Made by a program: the position numbers and the translations under genes
Assembly: GCA_910587625.1 (NCBI GenBank)
Contig: CAJUMW010000005.1
Span: 77,747 to 112,705, forward strand
Origin: an uncultured Christensenellaceae bacterium
GTDB taxonomy: Bacteria; Bacillota; Clostridia; Christensenellales; Borkfalkiaceae
Length of the DNA stretch: 34,959 bases
Direction of reading: 5' to 3'
Shown: piece by piece, positions 24,045 to 31,525 of the stretch
Layout of the letters: each line of letters begins with the position of its first letter
How positions within the stretch are numbered: position 1 is the stretch's first letter
The notes under the pieces: generated by a model
The model's input: only the letters and a program-made list of their open reading frames with translations
Database searches by the model: none
What the model was told of the DNA's origin: nothing

Positions 24045-24656
24045 ATGAGAGAATTTTTTGTCAACGGTTCGGCATTTAAAATAATTCAGATAATTATTTA
24101 TATATTGGTTACTGTTGCGTTTGGCTATATAAGTTACTTACTTTTTTCGTTGGGATTTATCGACTATTTATATGACGAGTATAAAAAAGGATACGTTTAC
24201 GAAGTACAAATAAACGACTCTGATTTAAACGAAGATAATTTACAATATTATTTAAAGTTTGAAAAAGACACTTTAAAGTTATTTTGCAGCAAGGACGATA
24301 GTGGGGACGTAGAAATCGGAACTTTAAAATTTAACGATAAATCAAGAAGATATTTTGTTTTCACTACCGCCGACGAACAAACGCTTACGGTCGAGTATGA
24401 CAGTATCGACTGTTACACGTTTTACCTTATTATTCACAGTGTTAGTGTTTTCATTATTTCTATAACCGTTTATTTTGCTTTGATTACAATTTTGCATTGT
24501 TTAGTGACGTATTACGGCAGAAACTCTTTTAACGCAAATAAATGCGGTATTATTTTAAACGTAATTGCGCTGCCCGTCGGTTTATTGGGGGTTTTCGGTT
24601 GCTATATGGCAAGCAGTTATTTGAAATCTAAACCTGAAGTTTATTTATGGCAGTGA
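24045..24656 (+). CDS. Membrane protein, short paralogue of the 25109 protein
   Basis: Unknown function, 203 aa. One transmembrane helix (about 11-33), a beta-rich segment of about 85 residues (36-120), then two helices (about 125-152 and 167-189). It is clearly homologous to the first 215 residues of the protein encoded at 25109-26794: the pairs FEKDTLKL / VEQDSLVL, VEIGTLKF / TVIGSLKS, VEYDSIDCYTFY / INYDEVDSYCYY and YGRNSFNANKCGIILN / FGRKSIAANNCGIALN line up in order. It is therefore a tandem duplicate lacking the larger copy's extra membrane region and C-terminal domain. Transcribed alone from a consensus promoter, without a ribosome site. Confidence 0.82.
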   Translation: MREFFVNGSAFKIIQIIIYILVTVAFGYISYLLFSLGFIDYLYDEYKKGYVYEVQINDSDLNEDNLQYYLKFEKDTLKLFCSKDDSGDVEIGTLKFNDKSRRYFVFTTADEQTLTVEYDSIDCYTFYLIIHSVSVFIISITVYFALITILHCLVTYYGRNSFNANKCGIILNVIALPVGLLGVFGCYMASSYLKSKPEVYLWQ

Positions 24657-24661
24657 TATTT

Positions 24662-24696
24662 AAAAGGCACGGCTTTATGAAAGCCGTGCCTTTTTT
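24662..24696 (+). terminator. Strong terminator after the short membrane paralogue
   Basis: Perfect 15-bp stem AAAAGGCACGGCTTT (24662-24676) with 24680-24694, 3-nt loop, T6 tail. It abuts the stop of the convergent XRE pseudogene. Confidence 0.94.
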
Positions 24697-24996
24697 ATTG
24701 TTTACCCGAATTTGCCAACTTCAACAGTTCATAAATTTGATTGACGGCAAGTGCGTCCATTTTATTGAGCTCGCTAATAATTTTTTTGTATTCAACAGGG
24801 TACTCGAAATTTTCTTCAAAAAACTCTCCCAAAGATAAATTGAAATACTCGCAAAAATTTATAAGCGCTTCAATCCGTTTTCAATCTGGTTTATATATTC
24901 CGAGCTTTGCCCAAGCTCGAGGCTCAGCTTTCTTGCGGAAATGTTGTGCGCAATGCGTATGCGCGAATACCTTATTTTAATAAAATTTTTATCCAT
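24695..24996 (-). pseudogene. XRE regulator broken by an internal out-of-frame deletion
   Basis: Reading from the ATG at 24996: MDKNFIKIRYSRIRIAHN, then SARKLSLELGQSSEYINQIENG, a normal Xre HTH, followed by LKRL and a stop. Shifting frame at the same point gives IEALINFCEYFNLSLGEFF and continues to KLANSGKQ and a stop at 24695. In intact relatives ENG is followed by about five residues (K-x-x-P-S type) before the IEAL equivalent; these are missing. The break is best explained by a deletion of about 16 nt near 24878. A short repeat GATTGAA flanks the junction. A weak promoter (TTGAAA 25048-25043, 17 bp, AATAAT 25025-25020) remains. It is divergent from the gene at 25109. Confidence 0.85.
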
Positions 24997-25027
24997 ATTA
25001 CCATTCTATAATATGTGTAATTATTAT

Positions 25028-25080
25028 TTACATATTTAAACCTTTCAACGCTTGACTTACATATTTTCACTATGTATAAT
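25028..25080 (+). promoter_or_regulatory. Promoter with repeated TTACATATTT boxes
   Basis: TTGACT (25052-25057), 17 bp, TATAAT (25075-25080) for the gene at 25109. TTACATATTT occurs at 25028-25037 and again at 25057-25066, the second inside the promoter spacer. A partial inverted copy (ATATGTGTAA) is at 25011-25020. Probably the operator of the now broken XRE gene. Confidence 0.75.
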
Positions 25081-25108
25081 GTAATAAATAAATATTTATG
25101 AGGTGTAT

Positions 25109-26794
25109 ATGAAGAAAATCGGTTCAGGTTTTGCATTCAGAATTGTGCAGGCAATTATATATTTGCTTGCATTTAGCGGATTTCTTTTCGGAAGTATCTG
25201 GTTAAATCAGGGCAGCATTTCAAACTATGTAAAAAAATATTGCGCAGAAAATGAAATAGGTTTCGAAGGATTATCCGTAAGTTTTGATTATGACAGTCCC
25301 CATTATAGAACAGGAGATTATAAGTTAGTAGTCGAACAAGACAGTTTGGTTTTAAAACATAGGGCAAGCGGCAGTAATAGCAATTCCGATTATACGGTTA
25401 TAGGAAGTTTAAAAAGCGACAGTCAGTCCGAGAAAATTATTACATTTGAATGTATAGACGGAAGCAATATTCAGATAAACTACGACGAAGTAGATAGCTA
25501 CTGTTATTATGAATATGAAACATCTACGAATATGTCGTTTGCTTTTATGATTGTTGCAATAATTATGTCGGTATTTATGCTGCTTGAATTTATCGTTGCA
25601 TTCTTTGGCAGGAAATCGATTGCGGCAAACAATTGCGGAATAGCTTTGAACTTTTTGTTTTCCCTTTCGGCTTTCGGTTTATGCGGACTTATCGGTGCAA
25701 TAAAGGGAAGAATGTATCTGCAGTTTAAGCACAATATGGAAATTATGCAAGCACAGCTTGGCGCTCAAAATCAAAGCGAAGAGTATGTGGAAGCCGCAAC
25801 CGCCGGGTGCACAGTAGAGAACTCTGCAACGTCACAAGAAGTCGGCACGGACGAAACTTATGCAACTACTCAAAATAGCGCGGCAGTAAGACAGGCAAAC
25901 GTCAAAAGCGGAACCAAACTTTCGGATAAAATATTCTTTATTGCTGTTTGTGTGCTTTATGCGGCGTTTTTAATAATGGGCATTGTCGGTATGGCGGCGC
26001 CGTCCTCGGGATTGCTATGGAGCAGCGGAGATATGGCGGAACTCGAAATTATAGCCGCTAACTTTATTACGGGCTTGGCTATACTTCCTATGTGTGCCAC
26101 CGCGGGCTTATTTATTGCGTTTTGTTCTCCGCTTAAAACTAACAGAAAGGCAATGTTTATAACGATCGGCGTTACTGCGGCAGTTATGTTAGTTCTCGAT
26201 ATTGTTTTCTTTGTGGTAAAATCAACCGCAGACGAGGGAATGTACGAGCTTATCTTGTCGGCTTCCAATGCAATCAACGGCAACCTTTCCGACTCGACGG
26301 CAATTTCGGTCAGCCTCATACTTTCACAGGTGGGTGTAATTTTAATCTATGCTTTAAAGTTTGTGCCTGTCAATCCCGACAAAATCGCAAAGTTGAGCGA
26401 GCGTATCGAAAATTCGGGCGGCAGCGAAATTGTCGACGCAGGCAACAAAGTAATAGCCATGCTTCTAAATTGCCTTAAAGCTATTTTAAGGTTCAGATAC
26501 AAACACGAGAGGGCGTTTGTGTTTATCGCTACGTTTATGATGACTTTCGGGGTTTTCGTTTCGCTGTATGTCATTGTTGTTGCAATGGTTCTTGTAGTTA
26601 TAGTCGGTTTGGTAATATTCTTCGGCAAGTTCTATGTCGATACTCCCAGGCGCGATTACGTCATAATAGAAGGGGGATACGAGCGCGTTTTGAAATACAA
26701 CGGTTACTATCTCGGCAGTGACAAGTATGTGGACGACATAGGTCGAACATGGTTTACCGACGACAACGGTTCGACGTTTTATCTTGGCAAATAA
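25109..26794 (+). CDS. Large multi-domain membrane protein
   Basis: Unknown function, 561 aa, three parts. Residues 1 to about 215 repeat the architecture of the protein at 24045 (helix, beta-rich segment, two helices, GRKSIAANNCGIALN). After a Thr/Gln/Ser-rich hydrophilic linker (about 216-268) come about six more hydrophobic segments, including a cytosolic loop (PVNPDKIAKLSERIENSGG). The last 50 residues, YVIIEGGYERVLKY ... YVDDIGRTWFTDDNGSTF, resemble the tail of the 194-aa protein at 18743. The start is the ATG at 25109, with GAGGTG 3 nt upstream; a GTG at 25103 is part of that site. It could be a sensor or envelope protein; nothing catalytic is recognised. Confidence 0.82.
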   Translation: MKKIGSGFAFRIVQAIIYLLAFSGFLFGSIWLNQGSISNYVKKYCAENEIGFEGLSVSFDYDSPHYRTGDYKLVVEQDSLVLKHRASGSNSNSDYTVIGSLKSDSQSEKIITFECIDGSNIQINYDEVDSYCYYEYETSTNMSFAFMIVAIIMSVFMLLEFIVAFFGRKSIAANNCGIALNFLFSLSAFGLCGLIGAIKGRMYLQFKHNMEIMQAQLGAQNQSEEYVEAATAGCTVENSATSQEVGTDETYATTQNSAAVRQANVKSGTKLSDKIFFIAVCVLYAAFLIMGIVGMAAPSSGLLWSSGDMAELEIIAANFITGLAILPMCATAGLFIAFCSPLKTNRKAMFITIGVTAAVMLVLDIVFFVVKSTADEGMYELILSASNAINGNLSDSTAISVSLILSQVGVILIYALKFVPVNPDKIAKLSERIENSGGSEIVDAGNKVIAMLLNCLKAILRFRYKHERAFVFIATFMMTFGVFVSLYVIVVAMVLVVIVGLVIFFGKFYVDTPRRDYVIIEGGYERVLKYNGYYLGSDKYVDDIGRTWFTDDNGSTFYLGK

Positions 26795-26808
26795 TTAAAA
26801 TTTTCAAT

Positions 26809-26840
26809 CGGCGCGGCTGTTTAAAGGCTGCGCCGTTTTT
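26809..26840 (+). terminator. Terminator after large membrane protein
   Basis: 9-bp GC-rich stem CGGCGCGGC (26809-26817) with GCTGCGCCG (26827-26835), one wobble, then T5. Confidence 0.9.
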
Positions 26841-26853
26841 GTATGTAAAACGT

Positions 26854-26882
26854 TTGTAGTAAATTTTATTTTATGTTATAAT
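26854..26882 (+). promoter_or_regulatory. tyrA promoter, extended -10
   Basis: TTGTAG (26854-26859), 17 bp, TATAAT (26877-26882) with TG at 26874-26875. The leader is only about 13 nt, just enough for GGAG at 26892-26895. Confidence 0.78.
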
Positions 26883-26901
26883 GTATAAAACGGAGAAAAT
26901 T

Positions 26902-27753
26902 ATGAAAATTTGTGTTGTAGGTCTCGGTATAATAGGCGGGTCGCTCTGCCTCGCTTTAAAGCGTGCAAAATATACCGTTGACGGGTGGAACAGAAACCCG
27001 TTGCCCCTGGAATATGCCTTAACTAACGGTGTAATCGACGGGGTTGCGACGCATTTTAAAAACTACGACGTCGTCTTTTTGGCGCTGCCTCCAAAGGTAA
27101 CTCAAAATTATTTGGACGGGTGCGAGTTCGGGGACGGCGCAATAGTGACCGACGTTTGCGGCGTAAAAAAAAGTGTCGAGGACATTGTTTTAAAGCGTGA
27201 AAGAAATTACCGCTACGTCGGTTGTCATCCTATGGCGGGCAAAGAGGTTTCGGGTATCGAAGCGGCTTGTTCCGACCTTTTCGACGGAGCAAGTATGGTT
27301 ATAACTTCCAATGCGGCTACAGACGACGACGCTTTGAACGTGATACGTCAACTTACAAAGGATATGGGCTTTGGCAGAATAGTGGAATGTTCTGCGGAAA
27401 TTCACGACAAAAAAATCGCATATACCTCTCAGCTTGCGCATATTGTCTCTAATGCCTACGTCAAGGACGACGATATCGACTGTTGCCTTGGTTTTACGGG
27501 CGGAAGTTTTCAGGATATGACAAGGATAGCCGGTGTGGACGAAAGTATGTGGGCTGCTCTTTATCTTGAAAATTCGGTAAATATATCCGAAAAAATTCAA
27601 AAACTAATATCTTCGCTTGCGGAAATTAAGTTGGCAATAGACGAAAACGATATGCAAAAGTTAGCTTGTATTTTGAAAAACGGTAGATTGCTGTTTGAAA
27701 ATAGTAAAAAAATTAATGCAAATAGTCGTATTTTAGTAAAAAATTTGAAGTAA
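26902..27753 (+). CDS. tyrA: Prephenate dehydrogenase
   Basis: NAD(P)-dependent oxidative decarboxylation of prephenate to 4-hydroxyphenylpyruvate in tyrosine synthesis. The 283-aa protein begins with a Rossmann GxGxxG (MKICVVGLGIIGGSLCLALK). It shows DVVFLALPP, VTDVCGVKKSVE, GCHPMAGKEVSGIEAA (the conserved His-Pro-Met-Ala-Gly motif), FDGASMVIT, KKIAYTSQLAHIVSNA and GGSFQDMTRIA. No ACT domain is visible at the C-terminus, so feedback by tyrosine may be absent or act otherwise. The start is placed at 26902 behind GGAG; the upstream in-frame ATG at 26881 lies inside the -10 box. No other aromatic genes are nearby. Confidence 0.95.
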   Translation: MKICVVGLGIIGGSLCLALKRAKYTVDGWNRNPLPLEYALTNGVIDGVATHFKNYDVVFLALPPKVTQNYLDGCEFGDGAIVTDVCGVKKSVEDIVLKRERNYRYVGCHPMAGKEVSGIEAACSDLFDGASMVITSNAATDDDALNVIRQLTKDMGFGRIVECSAEIHDKKIAYTSQLAHIVSNAYVKDDDIDCCLGFTGGSFQDMTRIAGVDESMWAALYLENSVNISEKIQKLISSLAEIKLAIDENDMQKLACILKNGRLLFENSKKINANSRILVKNLK

Positions 27754-27767
27754 TTTTCAAATTTATA

Positions 27768-27776
27768 TGTTATAAT
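27768..27776 (+). promoter_or_regulatory. Extended -10 promoter before DUF1934 gene
   Basis: TGT then TATAAT (27771-27776), 10 nt before the ATG at 27787, with no Shine-Dalgarno. The predicted leader is about 4 nt. No matching -35. Confidence 0.55.
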
Positions 27777-27786
27777 GAGTTAGACT

Positions 27787-28143
27787 ATGAATTGTAGGGT
27801 AATTTTCAGGGGGCAGACAGGGGAGTTTTTCTCAAAAGGCGAACTTTTGCCATACTTAAACGGTTTTTTGTTGAAATACACGCTTGACGGCGACAGGTGC
27901 GAGCTGTGTGTTGAAGGGAAAACCGTCAGGCAAACGCGAGAAGGCAGCGTAAATATTCAAATGTCTTTCAAGCAAAGCGAACAATCGCTGTGTTACATAC
28001 GCGACGGCGAGCTTTCGGGCTGTTTTCCCGTGTTTACCTATTTATTGTCGTCGTCTGTAAACGAAGAGGGCGCAAAACTCAACCTCGAATACGAGTGCGC
28101 CGACGAAAAAATCACACTCGAAGTGATAGCGGAAGTATTATAA
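27787..28143 (+). CDS. DUF1934-like beta-barrel protein
   Basis: A 118-aa protein with the look of the DUF1934 (YwiB) beta-barrel family: alternating strands such as CRVIFRGQTG, GFLLKYTLDGDRCELCVEGKTVRQTREGSVNIQMSFKQSEQS, then GCFPVFTYLLSSSVNEEGAKLNLEYE and KITLEVIAEVL. Function unknown; it could bind a small lipophilic ligand, as other calycin-like folds do, but that is conjecture. It follows tyrA by 33 nt, with its own probable leaderless promoter, and precedes the MBL hydrolase. Confidence 0.65.
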   Translation: MNCRVIFRGQTGEFFSKGELLPYLNGFLLKYTLDGDRCELCVEGKTVRQTREGSVNIQMSFKQSEQSLCYIRDGELSGCFPVFTYLLSSSVNEEGAKLNLEYECADEKITLEVIAEVL

Positions 28144-28201
28144 GCGCAAAGCAAATCCGCGAACTGTAAGTTCAATTCCAACGGTTTTGCAAGAGAAAAT
28201 A

Positions 28202-28846
28202 ATGATTATTGAATATCTCGGTCATTCAAGTTTTAAACTCACTGAAAGTACGGGCACGTCTGTTGTTTGCGACCCGTATTCCGAAGAGGTGGGATTTTGT
28301 ATGCCGACTGTGGATGCGGACGCAGTGACCGTGTCACATCAACACTACGACCATAACGCCTTGAACCTTATCGGCGGAAACCCCGTTATAATCGACAAGG
28401 ACGAAATTCACGATTTGCACGGTGTGGAAATCAACTCTATAAAAAGTTTTCACGACGAATGCCGCGGTAAAAAGCGCGGTGAAAATATAATATTTAAGTT
28501 CCGTATGGACGGTATAGACGTTTGCCACCTCGGTGACTTGGGGGAGGCGTGTTCTTCCGACTTGATAGAAACGCTTTTGCCCGTTAACGTACTGCTTATT
28601 CCGGTCGGCGGCACTTATACAATAGATGCGGAAATGGCAAAGGAATATGTAGACAGAATAATGCCCGACATCGTCATTCCCATGCACTACCGTACCAAAG
28701 ATTGTAAACTCGACATCGATAAAGTCGATGAGTTTTTAAAGCTGTTCGATAATGAATGTATTGAAGAGATTGACGGAAATTCAATCGAACTTTCACGCAT
28801 TGATTTGAGCGGCGAAACAAAAATAATTGTACTTAGGAGAACGTAA
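28202..28846 (+). CDS. MBL-fold metal-dependent hydrolase (UPF0173-type)
   Basis: A 214-aa metallo-beta-lactamase-fold enzyme of the COG2220/UlaG-like type; substrate unknown. It starts IEYLGHSSFKLTE and DPYSEEVGF, then the HxHxDH metal motif SHQHYDHNALNLI (about residues 45-57). KSFHDECRGKKRGENIIFKF supplies the next histidine, VCHLGDLGE the bridging Asp, and VIPMHYRTK the last His. The start is the ATG at 28202; a TTG at 28187 would only add five residues. The stop overlaps the ATG of the Rho-like gene (TAATG), indicating translational coupling. Confidence 0.9.
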   Translation: MIIEYLGHSSFKLTESTGTSVVCDPYSEEVGFCMPTVDADAVTVSHQHYDHNALNLIGGNPVIIDKDEIHDLHGVEINSIKSFHDECRGKKRGENIIFKFRMDGIDVCHLGDLGEACSSDLIETLLPVNVLLIPVGGTYTIDAEMAKEYVDRIMPDIVIPMHYRTKDCKLDIDKVDEFLKLFDNECIEEIDGNSIELSRIDLSGETKIIVLRRT

Positions 28847-29928
28847 TGCAAGATAATCGTATGCTGGAGGATATTGCGGCAAGGCTTGATGCAAAGACCA
28901 TACACGAAGTCCGAAGAATTGCCCGTCAGGTAGGCGCGCATTCTGAAAGCAGTCAAAAATCAAGCATTATAGATGCAATTTTGGGTGTTGCTGGCAATAC
29001 CATGAAGCCTCATCTTCCCTCTAAACGCGGAGCGCCTCCCAAAAGTGAGGATGCCGATCTTAAAATTGTTGCTGACGTGAGGCTTTGTCGTCAGTATTAT
29101 ATCGCACTTGAAAGCGGCGACGATATTTCAAAATTCAGCGTAAACGACAGCGGCGCAAACTTTGCAAAGTCCGTAAATTTCGAAACGCTCAAACGTATCT
29201 ATCCGGACAAGCTTTTGACGCTTAAAGGAGACATATCATGCCGTGTAATCAATATGTTTGCTCCCGTTATGCTTGGTCAACGCGCATTTATAAGCGGTTC
29301 GGCAAATACGGGCAAGACCTTTATTTTAAAGAGTATAGCAAAATCGGTTTACAACAATTATTGCAATATTCTGCCCGTAATTTTGATTGTCGATGCAAGA
29401 CCGGAAGAGATTTCCGATTTTAAGCGCGACGTATGCACAGCCGAGTATTTTTGTACTTCTTTCGATATGCCGCCTGCAAATCATATTAACGCCGTTCTTC
29501 GCGCTACTGAATTTTGTAAGCGCGAGATAGAAAAGGGCAAAAACGTTATGCTGTTTACAGACGGGCTTTTCGGCGGATATATTCCCGAAGAAACGCTCAA
29601 AAAACTGCTGTATTTCGCGTGCAATACCGAAGAGGGCGTTTCGCTTACCATAATTTCCACAATCGACAGCGACAGCGCGCAATATTCCAATTTCATTAAA
29701 ACCGCAACCGCGCAAATAACTCTTTCTTCCGAGCTTTCGCGCGCGCGTGTTTTTCCGGCTATAGATGTCAAAAACTGTTTTGTGGACATGGAGGAAAAGA
29801 TTCTTGCTCCTCAGGAGTTTGCGCAGGTAAACGCCATTCGCGAACAGGTTGATTCGCGGGAAATAATCAATTTGTTTAAAACTACGCAAACTAATTCGGA
29901 AGTTTTGGAAAAACATAAAAATGGCTGA
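28846..29928 (+). CDS. Rho-like protein with degenerate catalytic and RNA-binding elements
   Basis: A 360-aa homologue of transcription terminator Rho. Residues 5-46 resemble the Rho N-terminal helical domain. The OB-fold (cold-shock) domain is missing: a linker (47-77) leads straight to the Rho connector (RQYYIALESGDDIS, FETLKRIYPDKLLTL, RVINMFAPVMLGQRAFI). Walker A is intact, GSANTGKT (151-158). DERPEE becomes DARPEE, so the catalytic Glu (E211 in E. coli) is Ala184. DSITRLARAYN and the Q-loop are replaced by DGLFGGYIPEE (239-249). The R-loop is shortened around 273-290. After VFPAID (302-307) the Arg-finger segment (SGTRKEE) reads CFVDMEE. It may bind nucleotide but probably not act as a translocase. 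It is coupled to the MBL gene upstream and obg downstream (8-nt overlap). Confidence 0.85.
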   Translation: MQDNRMLEDIAARLDAKTIHEVRRIARQVGAHSESSQKSSIIDAILGVAGNTMKPHLPSKRGAPPKSEDADLKIVADVRLCRQYYIALESGDDISKFSVNDSGANFAKSVNFETLKRIYPDKLLTLKGDISCRVINMFAPVMLGQRAFISGSANTGKTFILKSIAKSVYNNYCNILPVILIVDARPEEISDFKRDVCTAEYFCTSFDMPPANHINAVLRATEFCKREIEKGKNVMLFTDGLFGGYIPEETLKKLLYFACNTEEGVSLTIISTIDSDSAQYSNFIKTATAQITLSSELSRARVFPAIDVKNCFVDMEEKILAPQEFAQVNAIREQVDSREIINLFKTTQTNSEVLEKHKNG

Positions 29929-31201
29929 TAAAAATTTATTTACCGACAGGGTAAAAATTACAATAAAATCGGGTGACGGCGGAGACGGAATGAACTCGTT
30001 TAAGTCGTATAAGGGAAAGCCCGCCTGCGGACCCGACGGCGGAGACGGCGGTAACGGCGGCAACGTCTATATCCTTGCCGACAAAAACGTAAACGATTTG
30101 CTGTCATTCAGATTTATAAGTAAATATTTTGCCGGTAACGGGGAGCGCGGCGGCAGCAACAAGTGCTTCGGTCGCAGTGGGGACGACATAATAATAAAAG
30201 TTCCGCTAGGTACAGTTGTTCGCGACTTTGAAACTGGCGCGATTATTGCCGATATGTTCGAGGACGGTGAAAAAAAGCTTATTGCCGAGGGCGGCAGAGG
30301 CGGTAAAGGCAACGTGCGTTTTACCACTTCTCGCAGGCACGCTCCCAACTTTGCACAAAAAGGAGAAACCACCGAGCCTCATATTCTTGCGTTGGAGCTT
30401 AAAGTCATAGCCGACGTCGGCATTATAGGCTTTCCAAACGTGGGGAAGTCAACGCTTCTTTCGAAAATTTCCGCAGCAAAGCCTAAAATTGCCAATTACC
30501 ATTTTACAACGCTTTCCCCCAATCTCGGTGTCGTAAAACACTATGACGATTCGTTTGTTGCTGCGGATATTCCCGGGCTTATAGAAGGCGCGGCAGACGG
30601 CGCAGGGCTTGGACACGATTTTCTAAGGCATATAGAAAGAACGCGCATGCTGGTTCACGTCGTCGATATTTCCGGCACGGAAGCGCGCGAGCCTATAGAG
30701 GACTTCAAAAAGATAAACGAGGAGTTGAAGGGTTATTCTCAAAAGCTTGCTTCGCTTCCTCAGATAATTGCGGCAAACAAGTGCGACGTTTACGGCGCGG
30801 ACGAAAATTTAAAGCTGTTTAAAAGAAAATACGGCAAAAAATATAAAATTTTCCCCATTACAGCAGTATCGGGGGAAGGAACGCGAGAGCTTGTCGAAGC
30901 AGTTTTTCAAACCCTGCAAACCTTGCCTCCCGTTTCAAGGGTGGAAGCGGACGAGGCGTTCACTTACAGAAAGAGCGGCAATCTCGGCTTTGAAATTTAT
31001 ATGGACGGAAACGTTTATGTAGTAGTCGGCGACCTCGTGGATATGTTATGCCGCAACGTCGCGTTAAACGACCCCGACTCTATGGCGTATTTTCAAAAAA
31101 TACTTCGCGAAAAAGGCGTAATTTCAAAGTTGAAAGAGATGGGTATAAAAGAAAACGACACCGTTTCGATAGGAGAAGTTGAGTTCGACTTTATACCGTA
31201 A
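29921..31201 (+). CDS. obgE: GTPase Obg
   Basis: Ribosome-associated GTPase of 50S assembly and stress response. The 426-aa protein has the glycine-rich Obg domain (KSGDGGDGMNSFK, GPDGGDGGNGGNVY, GRSGDDIIIKVPLGT). The G domain follows: G1 GFPNVGKSTLL (about 166-176), switch II ADIPGLIEGA, NKCD (about 287) and SAVSG-type AVSGEG. A C-terminal OCT domain ends the chain (KSGNLGFEIYMDGNVYVV). The start overlaps the end of the Rho-like gene, so translation is coupled. yhbY follows at 28 nt, the usual Bacillota order, then nadD-yqeK and rsfS after a minus-strand gene. Confidence 0.98.
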   Translation: MADKNLFTDRVKITIKSGDGGDGMNSFKSYKGKPACGPDGGDGGNGGNVYILADKNVNDLLSFRFISKYFAGNGERGGSNKCFGRSGDDIIIKVPLGTVVRDFETGAIIADMFEDGEKKLIAEGGRGGKGNVRFTTSRRHAPNFAQKGETTEPHILALELKVIADVGIIGFPNVGKSTLLSKISAAKPKIANYHFTTLSPNLGVVKHYDDSFVAADIPGLIEGAADGAGLGHDFLRHIERTRMLVHVVDISGTEAREPIEDFKKINEELKGYSQKLASLPQIIAANKCDVYGADENLKLFKRKYGKKYKIFPITAVSGEGTRELVEAVFQTLQTLPPVSRVEADEAFTYRKSGNLGFEIYMDGNVYVVVGDLVDMLCRNVALNDPDSMAYFQKILREKGVISKLKEMGIKENDTVSIGEVEFDFIP

Positions 31202-31228
31202 AAACTAAACGTAAAATTAAGGAAAAAT

Positions 31229-31525
31229 ATGTTGACGTCAAAACAACGCAGTAAATTAAAATCCCTTGCCGCAAACATTACGCCGATAGGGCAAGTGGGC
31301 AAGGAAGGAATAGGCGAAAATATGCTTGTGAGCTTTTCGGACTGTCTTGAAAAGCGCGAGCTCATAAAAATAAGTATTCTTGAAAACGCAGACGGAGACC
31401 CCAAGGAGCTTGGGCGCGAGCTTGCAGCCAAACTTAAAGCGGAATGCGTTATAGTAATAGGCAGAAAAGCCGTATTATATCGCAAATCAAACAGAAAGGA
31501 TATCGAGCATATCGAGCTCAATTAA
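31229..31525 (+). CDS. yhbY: YhbY-type CRM-domain RNA-binding protein
   Basis: A 98-aa CRM-fold protein associated with pre-50S ribosomes. It begins LTSKQRSKLKSLAANITPIGQVGKEGIGENMLVSFSDCLEKRELIKISILENA and contains GRKAVLYRKSNRK, the GxxG-like RNA-contact end of the fold. AAGGAAAA is the ribosome site. It lies between obg and nadD-yqeK, all ribosome-linked. Its last 8 nt overlap the end of the convergent membrane gene at 31518. Confidence 0.94.
   Translation: MLTSKQRSKLKSLAANITPIGQVGKEGIGENMLVSFSDCLEKRELIKISILENADGDPKELGRELAAKLKAECVIVIGRKAVLYRKSNRKDIEHIELN

Noticed and set aside
24695..24996. Programmed ribosomal frameshift joining the two XRE halves
   Set aside because: No slippery heptamer is seen, and conserved HTH residues are missing at the junction, which indicates a deletion.
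29326..30063. Open frame of 245 codons on the minus strand opposite the Rho-like and obg genes
   Set aside because: Composition and residue pattern are those of an antisense shadow; both plus-strand genes have clear family motifs.
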